Shown: positions 36,255-44,513 of the stretch, piece after piece
Layout: each line of letters opens with the position of its first letter
Position numbering within the stretch: the first letter of the stretch is position 1
From: JBNKFQ01 sp050289385
GTDB lineage: Bacteria > Pseudomonadota > Gammaproteobacteria > Pseudomonadales > Porticoccaceae
Direction: 5' to 3'
Assembly (NCBI GenBank): GCA_050289385.1
Contig: JBNKFQ010000204.1
Coordinates: 1-64,000 of the forward strand
DNA length: 64,000 bases
Notes under the pieces: generated by a model
The model's database searches: none
The model's input: only the letters and a program-made list of their open reading frames with translations
What the model was told of the DNA's origin: nothing
Translations under genes and position numbers: made by a program

Positions 36255-37084
36255 CAACTGAGCTCCAATGCGTAGTAGTCACCAAAAGAAGTACGGGCGA
36301 CGTCCTGAATTACCACGTAGTTTTTACCATCAATGGTGAGGGTGTTTTCCACCACGTTATCGAACCCGGTGGTATGAAAAATGCCATCGATGGCGCCATA
36401 GATATTACCGCTGTCGTAGAGCATCACCGGATACAGCGCGTAGGTGTTGTCGGCCGGCCGCACGTTATTGGCCATGGTGCTGTTGCCCCATGGCGTGGTC
36501 AGCGGCGTTTTCCAGGTGCCATCGTTGAAGTGCATGCGCAGATTGTTGCGGTTGCCTTTCCAGGGCATGGAGTGGCTGGTATCCGAATAGCGTGTCGCGG
36601 GTGCACCACTCAACATACCTGCTGCAAACAAAGGCTGTGGGTATTGCCCGGGTGAGGCGTAAGGGAAAAACTTGCCGATGGCGAAGGACTCATACACCGG
36701 TGTGCCCACCTTCATGGCCACATTCAGTCGTTGCCCGTTGACCGACAACCAGTAATCAATTCGCTGGTTGTGCGCCGGCACTCCACACACCGGTGAAATA
36801 CCTGGCTGAGTCAGAAAGGTGTTCGCCGACACATAGCCCTTCGTGGTGGCCACAGCCAGGTTGTAATAGTCCTTGGTGTCATCCTGATAGCAATAAACAC
36901 CACAGAAAATCTGCTCACTACCTGAAAGTCCCGGCGCCATCATGATTAACTCACGATTAGTCAGCGCGGTGTCGTAGCGAAGAATGGTCCATCCCTCCGC
37001 CAGACACACATCCCGGATCAGCTCCAGCATTTGGTGATGCGCGAGCATCGTTGTGTTATCGACATAGCCCACATACGCGGTCAT
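36254..37084 (-). CDS. Phage tail-region protein, possible fibre component B
   Basis: A 276-residue protein (MTAYVGYVDNTTMLAHHQMLELIRDVCLAEGWTILRYD) directly downstream of the tape measure gene. Like its neighbour it starts with a Y-V element and an N-terminal helix ending GW-T, has a long Tyr/Asn-rich centre (NVRPADNTYALYPVMLYDSG) and ends with a short beta segment. It probably forms part of the distal tail. No named family is recognised. Confidence 0.7.
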   Translation of the reverse strand: MTAYVGYVDNTTMLAHHQMLELIRDVCLAEGWTILRYDTALTNRELIMMAPGLSGSEQIFCGVYCYQDDTKDYYNLAVATTKGYVSANTFLTQPGISPVCGVPAHNQRIDYWLSVNGQRLNVAMKVGTPVYESFAIGKFFPYASPGQYPQPLFAAGMLSGAPATRYSDTSHSMPWKGNRNNLRMHFNDGTWKTPLTTPWGNSTMANNVRPADNTYALYPVMLYDSGNIYGAIDGIFHTTGFDNVVENTLTIDGKNYVVIQDVARTSFGDYYALELS

Positions 37085-37103
37085 GAGTATCTACTTCCTG
37101 CAA

Positions 37104-39815
37104 TTAACTGAGCACTTGCCGAACGGCGCCGGCATTGCGCTGCAAAATATTGAGAATGGTTTTTTCACCGGATGAGGAGTTGAGGTAGTCCGCTGCCATA
37201 GCAGGATCGACGACGTTAACGATGCGCACCGCTTGGCCTTGGGATGCAGCTTGTGGTGGCGTATCTGGTACCAGTCCACCGGCTGCAAATGCCAGAGCGT
37301 TTCCAGATACGCGCGGCCCCTGCGACAGCCCATTGAGCGATTGCAGAAAATCCACACCCACCCGTTTCACCGCCGCTGCATTCATCACGAATTCACCCGC
37401 CGACAGGCGTGCCGGTATGGAATCCGAAGTCGATGTGCCGGGGCCTGAAACCAAGCCGCCGGAAGCAAACTTCTTCACGTTACCGAGCAAGCCCATCACC
37501 GCCGCGACCATGGCGATCATCGCCGCCACCGCGAGCACCGGACCCACATAGGGAATCGAAGCCTGCGATGCGGCCGCGCCAGCACCGGCTTTAGCAGCAT
37601 CCATCGATACCACCGCTGTGGTTTCAGCAGACTTCTGGGCCACTTTGGTCGTGCTGGCGGCAGCATCAATGACCTGCTCCTGCTGCACAAAACCCAGTTT
37701 GATGGCCAGCATTCGAGCCTGCATGGCGATCCATTGCTGAAACGGTTGGATAACCAACTGTTGTAGAAAGGCATCGGCAACTTGCTGAAAGATGCTGGCC
37801 AGCGCACTGCGCCAGGTCTGTGCGCCGGTGATCATGCCGTTCAGCGCCGAACCAAAGCTTTCGCCGATCCGGTTCCACAAAGGCGCCAGCTCATCCACTG
37901 CCAGCCGGGTACGTTCCAGCTCGTTGCGCCAGGCTTGCACCCGCACCACGGCATCAGGGCCGATGGCCTCGGCCGCTTGCTGCATCGAAGGCAGCAAACG
38001 CTCCATTTCGGTAGCCGATTGCTGCTGAAGCAGCACGATCTGCTCTCGCGCCTGCGCTTCGGTCAAAAGCCCCGATTGTTGCTGAATGGAGATGGCTTCT
38101 TGAGCATTCCGCAACCGCTCAGTGACCAGCCGCCACTCGGCCTCCAAAGCACCGAGGTTCGCCTGCGCGGCTTTGACGTTTATCAGTTGGTCGATTAAGG
38201 CAATGCCATCGGCATCGCCTTCGGCCAACAGCCTTGCTTTCAAATCCTGGTAGCTACGCTCAATCGCGCCGACCCGATCGCCGGCCGTTGTTTGCCCAGT
38301 GAGCTGTGCCAACTCCTGTCGCGCTTGAGTCAAAGCATCCGCCAATTCGCGTTCCGCTTGTGCCGACGCACGCGCATTGGTTTGCGCAATGGTGGCCCGG
38401 CGTTGATTGAGCGCAATCAGCTCGGCTTCGATCTTGGTGATTTCAGCACTGGCTTTAAGGCGATCACTGTCATCCGTTGCCGTGTTGGCGAGCCGTTGTT
38501 GCTCCGCCAGTTTGGTTCGGGTGCGAGTTAGCTCCGCATCCAGTTCCCGGGTTTCGATGTCGGTCTTTTCGGCGTAGTACGCACTGATGGAGACCAGTCG
38601 ATCTGCGAGTGCCAAATCCAGCGCTTGTGCCTGGTTGGCCAGTGATGCTTTGAGTAACTTCAGTTCGGTGTCGGCCTGAACGGCTGCCAAGGCAAGCCTT
38701 GCACTCGCGGCTCGTTCAGCGGAGCGATCATCAGGTGTTAACTGCTCAATGATGCCGGTCGATGCTCCACCTGTTTCAGGCACAATCGCAGGCGGCGGTA
38801 CCACGACAGGCGTTGCCTGAGGCTCGAAAAGGTTGTCCCGAAAACGGGCGAGCTCATCGAGCTGCTCGACCAGATCACCTTTGAGGTCGGCCATGATGGC
38901 CTTGGCGCCCTGAAGGTCTCCGGACAAGGCCGTTGCCGCCGCAGCAAGACTGCCGCCAATGGCCTCACCCAATGCGACGAAGGCTTTGCCTAACGTGGCG
39001 GCGCCCAGCGCCAGGGTTTTCAGCACCAGCAAGATGCCATCAAGAATGGCGCGTAAGGTGCCGCCTTGCTTGGCCGACTCCACCATACCCAATGCCATAT
39101 CGTTCATGGCGGGCAAAAAAGCTTCGATGATGCGATTACCAATCGCGGAAACCGCCATACGGATTTTCGCTAGGGCATCATTGAATACTTCAGCCTGAAC
39201 GGCGGTATCGCCTCCCAACTGGAGCCCAAGGGAAGCCATTTCCTCGGACAACGCTTCAACGCCATCTCGCCCTTGGTTCAAGAACGGGATCAGGTCGGCA
39301 CCGGACTTACCGAACAGCTCTACCGCGATCGCGGTTTTCTCGGCGCCATCCGGCAAGCTCTGGAAACGTTCAGCCAGATCCAGCAAGACCTGATCAGTGG
39401 CTCGCAGTGAGCCATCCTGATTTTGAAAGGCAACGCCGACCGCTGCAAAACTGCGCACCGCATCGTCGGTACCGGTCGCAGCCTCCAGCATCCGCGTGGC
39501 CAACTTGCGCAGACCGCCTTCAAACTTCTCCGCAGAAACACCGGAAAGCTCCGCGACTGGAATCAGCGTTGATAGTGACTCAACAGTGATCCCCACTCGC
39601 TGGGACAACTTGGACAGGGAGTCAGCCGAATCCAGCGAGGACTTTACCAACGCACCGAGGCCTGCGGCTGATACGGCCAGCCCCAACGTACCCAACAAAC
39701 CATTAATGGAACGCGCCGCATTGCCAAGATCACCGAGGTTACGCTTGATGGAATCAAAGGCACCCCGCGTCTGATCGACAGCGGTGATCAGCAGTTGGGC
39801 TCGGTTGTTTGCCAT
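37104..39815 (-). CDS. Tail tape measure protein
   Basis: The 903-residue protein sets tail length and is threaded through the tail tube. The N-terminus (ANNRAQLLITAVDQTRGAFDSIKRNLGDLG) and the following Ala/Gly/Leu-rich segment are typical. A long helical coiled-coil region occupies about 360-620. A hydrophobic block (VGPVLAVAAMIAMVAAVMGLLG, about 745-770) precedes the usual end motif (FASGGLVSGPGTSTSDSIPARLSAGEFVM). The length predicts a tail of roughly 135 nm if about 1.5 angstrom per residue holds. It is the longest phage gene here and follows the tail chaperone region as expected. Confidence 0.93.
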   Translation of the reverse strand: MANNRAQLLITAVDQTRGAFDSIKRNLGDLGNAARSINGLLGTLGLAVSAAGLGALVKSSLDSADSLSKLSQRVGITVESLSTLIPVAELSGVSAEKFEGGLRKLATRMLEAATGTDDAVRSFAAVGVAFQNQDGSLRATDQVLLDLAERFQSLPDGAEKTAIAVELFGKSGADLIPFLNQGRDGVEALSEEMASLGLQLGGDTAVQAEVFNDALAKIRMAVSAIGNRIIEAFLPAMNDMALGMVESAKQGGTLRAILDGILLVLKTLALGAATLGKAFVALGEAIGGSLAAAATALSGDLQGAKAIMADLKGDLVEQLDELARFRDNLFEPQATPVVVPPPAIVPETGGASTGIIEQLTPDDRSAERAASARLALAAVQADTELKLLKASLANQAQALDLALADRLVSISAYYAEKTDIETRELDAELTRTRTKLAEQQRLANTATDDSDRLKASAEITKIEAELIALNQRRATIAQTNARASAQAERELADALTQARQELAQLTGQTTAGDRVGAIERSYQDLKARLLAEGDADGIALIDQLINVKAAQANLGALEAEWRLVTERLRNAQEAISIQQQSGLLTEAQAREQIVLLQQQSATEMERLLPSMQQAAEAIGPDAVVRVQAWRNELERTRLAVDELAPLWNRIGESFGSALNGMITGAQTWRSALASIFQQVADAFLQQLVIQPFQQWIAMQARMLAIKLGFVQQEQVIDAAASTTKVAQKSAETTAVVSMDAAKAGAGAAASQASIPYVGPVLAVAAMIAMVAAVMGLLGNVKKFASGGLVSGPGTSTSDSIPARLSAGEFVMNAAAVKRVGVDFLQSLNGLSQGPRVSGNALAFAAGGLVPDTPPQAASQGQAVRIVNVVDPAMAADYLNSSSGEKTILNILQRNAGAVRQVLS

Positions 39816-40456
39816 CAGGTTTTCGCCAGTTCTCGTTCGATTGCTTTAATGAGTTGCGGCATAGCGCGCTTTACGCTGCCAGCCAGATCCAGTCGCCGCT
39901 TGAGTTTGACCGATTTCACCAACACCGCGATCGGGATTTCCTGACCGCGTTGCAGCCGCTTGGCGCCAGTACGAGTGCGCTCGGCTCGCTTGAAACGCGA
40001 CAGTTGGCTGTTGTTTTCCCGGATGTTTTCGGCCATCAAGAAGACCAAACCGTTTTTCTGAATGAAATAGGCATTGCCCGAGCGCATCAGTCCATCCAAG
40101 ACCTTCCGAAAACGCTTCGGTCCAATCCGTCCTGGCAGTAACGGAATGAGCAGGTTGCCGGAGACAACACCGCCTTTCTCGTGAATGCCCAACCATGGGA
40201 TCTTGCTGCCAATCTTTAATGCCGGCAGGCGTTCAGGTTTTTTATCGATTACTTTGCTTTGCATGGAGGATACAAAGCTTGCCTTTTGAACCTTAAAGGC
40301 ACTGCGCATCTGGCTGCGCGCCGCGTCTCGAACCTCGCGGCCACCGCTTTGCATGCCGCGCTTCACTGCGTCACGAATGGCTTTGCGTTTGGCGGTCGAC
40401 CACGCATTGAGTTGGCTGGGATTAAATAGCCCGGAGGCCTGCAAATTAACGCGCAC
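39815..40456 (-). CDS. DUF6441-like phage protein
   Basis: I start this 213-residue protein at GTG 40456, because AGGAG lies seven bases before it. A longer reading from 40516 would overlap the small chaperone ORF without a ribosome site. It is strongly basic (AWSTAKRKAIRDAVKRGMQSGGREVRDAARSQM, then KIGSKIPWLGIHEKGGVVSG) and resembles, from recall, the DUF6441 group of siphovirus proteins between tail chaperone and tape measure. It overlaps the tape measure start by one base. Its function is unknown, with minor tail or tail assembly most likely. Confidence 0.75.
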   Translation of the reverse strand: MRVNLQASGLFNPSQLNAWSTAKRKAIRDAVKRGMQSGGREVRDAARSQMRSAFKVQKASFVSSMQSKVIDKKPERLPALKIGSKIPWLGIHEKGGVVSGNLLIPLLPGRIGPKRFRKVLDGLMRSGNAYFIQKNGLVFLMAENIRENNSQLSRFKRAERTRTGAKRLQRGQEIPIAVLVKSVKLKRRLDLAGSVKRAMPQLIKAIERELAKT

Positions 40457-40616
40457 GATCCAGCTCCTGTTGTAAGCGTTCGATGGAACGTCGATCACCC
40501 TGGGCACCAACCGCAAACAACGTCAGTTGCAAGCTTGCTTGCTCAAACTCCAACTGCAGATCAGCTTCGAGGTAGGCGCTAAACTGCGCCAGTGTGTAGT
40601 TCAGAATGTCGGGCAT
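40446..40616 (-). CDS. Second tail chaperone ORF (gpT-like), probably made by -1 frameshift
   Basis: A 56-residue ORF starting at ATG 40616 (MPDILNYTLAQFSAYLEADL) and ending QQELDRAR. Its frame is open without a stop back to 40730, well inside the upstream chaperone gene. A TTTTTTC heptamer at 40736-40730 sits in exactly the phase needed for a -1 slip. The frameshift product would have 195 residues: 101 from the first frame and 94 from the second. This is the lambda G/GT arrangement. Separate translation from ATG 40616 has no good ribosome site. Confidence 0.8.
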   Translation of the reverse strand: MPDILNYTLAQFSAYLEADLQLEFEQASLQLTLFAVGAQGDRRSIERLQQELDRAR

Positions 40617-40633
40617 GCGATGCCCTGAACGAA

Positions 40634-41032
40634 TCAGCCGTTGGATGGCAAGATGCCAGCCAGACGATCGTTGATCTGTGTGTTGATTCGGCCGGCGGCC
40701 TGCTGCAGTGTCGGCACCACCCGTTGCACGAAAAAATCGGCATTCACCTCAAACAGTGCCGTGGCCAAAGTGATGGCATCGTCCAAGGACAATGCTTCCA
40801 CCCAGTCTTGCGGTTTACGGGCAGCAATCGCGATTGCCGCTAACAGGCTGTCGCCGTGTTGGGTGATGATTCCCAGCCAATCGATCTGATCTGCCATCAA
40901 CTGATCACTGAACGGTTTGATTGCCGACAGGATTTTTGGAATCTCACCCACGCGAATCGGTGAGATAACCAGCGTCTCATCGGCGATTGTCAGGTCTGTT
41001 GGCTGTGCGCCAAAGGCATCAAATTCAGACAT
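40634..41032 (-). CDS. Tail assembly chaperone (gpG-like)
   Basis: A 132-residue protein between the major tail protein and tape measure genes, where lambda-like phages encode gpG. The start is ATG 41032 with GAGG six bases upstream. The sequence (TIADETLVISPIRVGEIPKILSAIKPFSDQL, then AIAIAARKPQDWVEALSLDDAITLATALFEVN) is typical of the small helical tail chaperones that coat the tape measure protein before tube assembly. Near residue 100 (NADFFVQR) the gene carries a -1 slippery site leading into the downstream ORF. Confidence 0.85.
   Translation of the reverse strand: MSEFDAFGAQPTDLTIADETLVISPIRVGEIPKILSAIKPFSDQLMADQIDWLGIITQHGDSLLAAIAIAARKPQDWVEALSLDDAITLATALFEVNADFFVQRVVPTLQQAAGRINTQINDRLAGILPSNG
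40730..40736 (-). promoter_or_regulatory. Programmed -1 ribosomal frameshift site
   Basis: On the minus strand TTTTTTC is read as GAT TTT TTC, the exact X XXY YYZ phase for a -1 slip. The new frame is open for 94 codons to the TAA at 40446. Its position in a tail chaperone gene matches the conserved frameshift of siphoviruses. Confidence 0.82.
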
Positions 41033-41040
41033 CACTCACC

Positions 41041-41793
41041 TCACAACAACACGATGCGGCCGAACTGGCCGAGATCGCCAGCGGCAGGTTTCAGGGTGTC
41101 AGCCAATACCTGACCGGACAGCTCAAACTTCAACAATTCATCGGTGATAACCGACAGCTCCTTGGCGGGATTGATGGCCACCCGATAAAGGTCAATGACA
41201 ACCTCGCGGTTGCTGTCGGCGGTGTTGAGTCCTTCGAAACGGATCCAACGTTCCGGCAACGGCTGCGTGAACATAGCAGTACTCTGTGCAGCCCCGTAGG
41301 CATAGTCCGCCTTGAACGGTTCAACATAGGGACCACCGGTGGTGATGTCGTTGATCAGCAGTGAACCGTGTTTTGCGTTCAACTGATATTGCGACGCTGG
41401 CAGGGTCTTGGGCGTTGGGCTGGAATCTTTGATAACCACCGACGAGACGTTTTGTTTGGCCAGTAAATACAGACTGCCCGTCGCCATAGGTGTAGCCAGC
41501 GTTTCATTGGTGACGGTGCCGCTCACTTGATCCGTGGTGGTGCCGTAGAGTGCCAGCCCAAGGTTAATCGCGATCAGTTCTTCCAGGGTGCAGGAGAACT
41601 CACCTTTTTTGGTTTTGATTAACTGCAGGTCAGTTAGTCGTTGGCCGCTAGTCGACTCCTGGTGTTCCAGTGTTTCCACCGATAACGACACTTTCAGTTC
41701 AGGCACGTTGCCCACAAAACTCAATCCCAGCGGATTGCCATTGCTATCGCGGGCGCCGATATACACGCGCCCCTGTCCAGAGAAATACGCCAT
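41041..41793 (-). CDS. Major tail (tube) protein
   Basis: A 250-residue structural protein preceded by AAAGGAGACTAACC. The start MAYFSGQGRVYIGARDSNGNPLGLSFVGNV and the segment VSLSVETLEHQESTSGQRLTDLQLIKTKKGEFSCTL (about 32-67) are characteristic of siphovirus tube proteins: a beta-sandwich with a typical SVETLEH-S element. It lies directly upstream of the tail chaperone, in the expected order. It should be among the most abundant virion proteins. Confidence 0.88.
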   Translation of the reverse strand: MAYFSGQGRVYIGARDSNGNPLGLSFVGNVPELKVSLSVETLEHQESTSGQRLTDLQLIKTKKGEFSCTLEELIAINLGLALYGTTTDQVSGTVTNETLATPMATGSLYLLAKQNVSSVVIKDSSPTPKTLPASQYQLNAKHGSLLINDITTGGPYVEPFKADYAYGAAQSTAMFTQPLPERWIRFEGLNTADSNREVVIDLYRVAINPAKELSVITDELLKFELSGQVLADTLKPAAGDLGQFGRIVLL

Positions 41794-41795
41794 GG

Positions 41796-41975
41796 TTAGT
41801 CTCCTTTACGTGTAAGGGCAGATGATTTCGGTAGCGTGGATTCGGTTGCATCAATGGCACGAGCCACACCTTGGGCGATCAGCCACTGAGCTGTTGACTC
41901 ATCAAGGTCCAGTTCTGTATCGACCGGGTGAACCGCACCGGCGTGTGTATGGGGTTTTAACAAGATGATTTGCAT
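41796..41975 (-). CDS. Small phage protein (DUF7210-like)
   Basis: A 59-residue protein, MQIILLKPHTHAGAVHPVDT and then ELDLDESTAQWLIAQGVARAI, ending LTRKGD. The N-terminal strand pattern and the WLIAQGVAR helix match small structural or accessory proteins that sit between tail terminator and tube genes in siphoviruses; I recall such proteins as DUF7210. It fills the gap between two good genes with correct spacing on both sides, and the downstream gene has its ribosome site inside the end of this one. Confidence 0.78.
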   Translation of the reverse strand: MQIILLKPHTHAGAVHPVDTELDLDESTAQWLIAQGVARAIDATESTLPKSSALTRKGD

Positions 41976-41982
41976 AAAGGGT

Positions 41983-42408
41983 TTATCCCGTTTGGGTCAG
42001 GTCGTTGCTCAGGGTTCGATAGCGGATTTCAAAACGCGCCGGGATGGCGACTGCCGTGTTATCCGCATCCTCCACATCCCACTCACAATCGAGCTGAGTA
42101 ATGCCGAGGCAAAGGCCGCCCAGATTGGCGTCGATCAACAGCGCTCGATGCGCTTCAACGATCAGTTGGTCGGCAGTATCGAAGGCGTTGTCATCGCGAG
42201 CGATAGCTACCAAACGCAGTGTTAATGCGCGATCCATCACGCCGTTGGCGTTGGCGGCAATGCCATCGCCTTCGGCAAACACCAGCAGTGCCGGGCTCGC
42301 TTCACGCGTCACCGGCGCCACTGGCATGCGCAACACCGGAACGGGAGCGACTGCGTTGGTTAGACGCAGCACAACCTCCCGTAAGACTTGCTCACGGATT
42401 GAGTACAT
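41983..42408 (-). CDS. Tail terminator-like protein (gpU-like)
   Basis: A 141-residue protein with an N-terminal helix (SIREQVLREVVLRLTNAV) and strands in the order of phage tail terminators (ALLVFAEGDGIAANANGVMDRALTLRLVAIARDD, then ADQLIVEAHRALLID). The genomic position, between head-tail joining protein and tube protein, is that of gpU or its equivalents, which cap the tail and join it to the head. Assignment rests on position and pattern. Confidence 0.75.
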   Translation of the reverse strand: MYSIREQVLREVVLRLTNAVAPVPVLRMPVAPVTREASPALLVFAEGDGIAANANGVMDRALTLRLVAIARDDNAFDTADQLIVEAHRALLIDANLGGLCLGITQLDCEWDVEDADNTAVAIPARFEIRYRTLSNDLTQTG

Positions 42409-42426
42409 AGATATTCCTGAGTTGGT

Positions 42427-42747
42427 TTAGCGTTGAGAAAGGCTGGCGCGACACTCAGTGCCGTCAGCGATGACGCGGATATCCCGCACCTGATAGCTCG
42501 TTCCATTGATGTCGACCAGATCGCCAATGGCGAGTGTCAACCAACTGGCTGGGTAGTCGATTTGGTAGTCACGCGACAGGGCCAAGCCATCCAGTACGGT
42601 TTCTTCTGGGGACCGAAAAGCGCAATACACCGAGCTGCCGTTGACATGAACCTGAGTGAGCAAACCAGCACGTTGCGCGGATTGATAAAAGTCCTCGATG
42701 CGCACCGTTACACCGTCAACTTGATCAACACACCCGGGCGATGACAC
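42427..42747 (-). CDS. Head-tail joining protein
   Basis: A 106-residue protein in the place of lambda FII-type joining proteins, next to the capsid gene. The beta-rich sequence (VYCAFRSPEETVLDGLALSRDYQIDYPASWLTLAIGDLVDINGTSYQVRDIRVI, about 40-95) fits the small beta-barrel head-tail adaptors. The ATG at 42747 overlaps the capsid gene by 40 bases. A GTG at 42705, just after the capsid stop, is an alternative start with no clear ribosome site. The start is therefore uncertain. Confidence 0.75.
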   Translation of the reverse strand: MSSPGCVDQVDGVTVRIEDFYQSAQRAGLLTQVHVNGSSVYCAFRSPEETVLDGLALSRDYQIDYPASWLTLAIGDLVDINGTSYQVRDIRVIADGTECRASLSQR

Positions 42748-43709
42748 ATCGGCAAGGGGTTCGATTGGGTATGCAGGTCGGTACCGCGATCAAACTTGCG
42801 CGGTTCCTGTTTGGCATACACAGGCTGCCCCAAGGTGTTCACCGTTTCGTTGAAATCCGCAGGCGCAAAATAGGTACCAAAGGTATCTACAGTGCCAATC
42901 GGGAAGGCATGGGCTTCACCGGCTGCAATGAAGCGGCGAGCCGTACCGCTGATGTCGGTCGCCTGACCGCGATACTCCTCAAAGGTAATGCCCGCGTAAG
43001 TAAAACCACGGCGCACATCGTTGATAAGAACAGCCCCTTGTTGCCAGTTTTCGAATGCCTTCTCGACCTTGGCGTGCCCCGTCAGCGCCGCGAAGAACTC
43101 CGGTGAGCACAAGCAGTGCACACCGCTCATGAACTCGCCTTTAAGGTTGTCCTCAATGGCAGCCAGTGTTGCCAGGCATTTGGCTTTGACGTTGGTGCCT
43201 GCGGTGCCCAGATCGTAGGCGATGGTTTGTGCCGTAATGCCAAACTCATCAAACAGGTTGTAAAGCACCGATCCGTCGGCATCCAGAATGACGCCTTTCA
43301 GCGCGCCCATGCGCAGATGCTCCAGCGTGATCGCATGCTTGTTGCGCATGGTTTCCAGATGACGTGCGATGACGCCAGCGATGGCTTCTGTTTCGGTTTC
43401 CGAGCCAAAGGCGCGAATGCCCTGGACTTCCTCTGGCAGCACGACATCATCGTGGGGGATGTGTGGGATCACGAAAGAACGCACCTTCCGCTTGCCGCGA
43501 GTACCCACCGAACCGGGTGCTCCCGGTGGCAAGGTCGGCAGCAGATTCAGTACGCCGTTCATTTCTTCCACGATGATCTGGCGTTGGCGTACCGGCTTGG
43601 CCGGCATCAGGCCCAGATCTTCAATGCGCCCGTAACGATTCGGCAGAATATTGATTGCCGCCGTCAGTGCAGCCATCGAGAACGCAGGATTGGTAAAAGG
43701 GTTTTGCAT
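42708..43709 (-). CDS. Major capsid protein, lambda gpE family
   Basis: The 333-residue protein has the HK97-fold lambda gpE pattern: N-terminal MQNPFTNPAFSMAALTAAINILPNRYGRIEDLGLM, then RQIIVEEMNGVLNLLPTLPPGAPGS and the peripheral-domain region (VLPEEVQGIRAFGSETETEAIAGVIARHLETMRNKHAITLEH, about 92-135). The C-terminal part (FVPIGTVDTF-like: AHAFPIGTVDTFGTYFAPADFNETVNTLG) is also typical. It follows the decoration gene, as D precedes E in lambda, and is the major head component. Confidence 0.92.
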   Translation of the reverse strand: MQNPFTNPAFSMAALTAAINILPNRYGRIEDLGLMPAKPVRQRQIIVEEMNGVLNLLPTLPPGAPGSVGTRGKRKVRSFVIPHIPHDDVVLPEEVQGIRAFGSETETEAIAGVIARHLETMRNKHAITLEHLRMGALKGVILDADGSVLYNLFDEFGITAQTIAYDLGTAGTNVKAKCLATLAAIEDNLKGEFMSGVHCLCSPEFFAALTGHAKVEKAFENWQQGAVLINDVRRGFTYAGITFEEYRGQATDISGTARRFIAAGEAHAFPIGTVDTFGTYFAPADFNETVNTLGQPVYAKQEPRKFDRGTDLHTQSNPLPMCHRPGVLIKLTV

Positions 43710-43724
43710 GATGAAGGTCCTCGA

Positions 43725-44102
43725 TTAAGCGGCCGCGCGAATGAGCACGCCGAGAGTTTTAAGTTGTGAGATAGCAGTCGCTTGCTCCGCAGCGGTAATA
43801 CCCGCCGGCCAGATGATTGCGGCGCTGGCCACAATTGCGTGACGAGAGATCAATAGCGCATCGTCAACATCAATCAGCGTGGCATCCACATCCGTCGCCA
43901 ACACACCAATGGCAACCTCAGTACCGTCAGTTGCCGTTGGGTCCAGTGCGTGCAATTTGTTGGTGGTGGACTCAAGGCCAACCACAGTGCCAAGACTGAG
44001 TTGCTGTCCGGCGGCGACGGTGGCGAGATCACGTGAATAGAGATTGGGCGCCTCATACTTGAGCAGGTCGCCTAGGTTGTTGGGTTCTTGTAGTACGGGC
44101 AT
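43725..44102 (-). CDS. Head decoration protein, lambda gpD family
   Basis: A 125-residue protein that would trimerise on the expanded capsid and stabilise it. Its pattern (LYSRDLATVAAGQQLSLGTVVGLESTTNKLHALDPTATDGTEVAIGVLATDVDA, about 21-75, then LISRHAIVASAAIIWPAGITAAEQATAISQLKTLGVLIR) is that of HK97/lambda D-type decoration proteins. It stands between the protease/scaffold gene and the capsid gene, in the lambda order. Confidence 0.9.
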   Translation of the reverse strand: MPVLQEPNNLGDLLKYEAPNLYSRDLATVAAGQQLSLGTVVGLESTTNKLHALDPTATDGTEVAIGVLATDVDATLIDVDDALLISRHAIVASAAIIWPAGITAAEQATAISQLKTLGVLIRAAA

Positions 44103-44105
44103 GGT

Positions 44106-44513
44106 TTAGGCTCCCTTGCTGAGTGTGTGTGAGGTTGAAAGTTTTTTGGCGGCGGCCACCACAGGGCTGCTTTCAGGTTGCGAAGTCGACTGTGTGCCGG
44201 CATCGGCTGTAATGCGTGAACTGATGTCAGGCTGTTCAGCCCGAGCATTGAGTAGCGCCTGGCGCACCTGCGCTTCACTCATGCCTGAGGCGATAAACTC
44301 GGCTGTGCGCTGGGAGTTGCCCGCGATCAGACACAGCTCCGCAATGGCTTGTGCTTCACCGCGACCTGTCATGGCCGCAGGTGAATGCGACACGCTGGCG
44401 GCTGGCGCAGGTGCCTGCGGTGTGGGGTCAGTCACTTCAGATTCGGTTGCTGGTTCGGCGAGTGATGCTTCCAGATCGTCTGTCTTTGGATCAGCATTTT
44501 CATTTGTTGTCAT
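44106..44513 (-). CDS. Nested scaffold protein (Nu3-like), from internal start
   Basis: Inside the protease gene, an in-frame ATG at 44513 (MTTNENADPKTDDLEASLAE) is preceded by AGGA with nine bases spacing. It would make a 135-residue acidic, Ala/Glu/Pro-rich protein equal to the C-terminus of the protease. Lambda Nu3 is made from an internal start of C in exactly this way. Supported by the position, composition and ribosome site, but not proved by sequence alone. Confidence 0.65.
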   Translation of the reverse strand: MTTNENADPKTDDLEASLAEPATESEVTDPTPQAPAPAASVSHSPAAMTGRGEAQAIAELCLIAGNSQRTAEFIASGMSEAQVRQALLNARAEQPDISSRITADAGTQSTSQPESSPVVAAAKKLSTSHTLSKGA

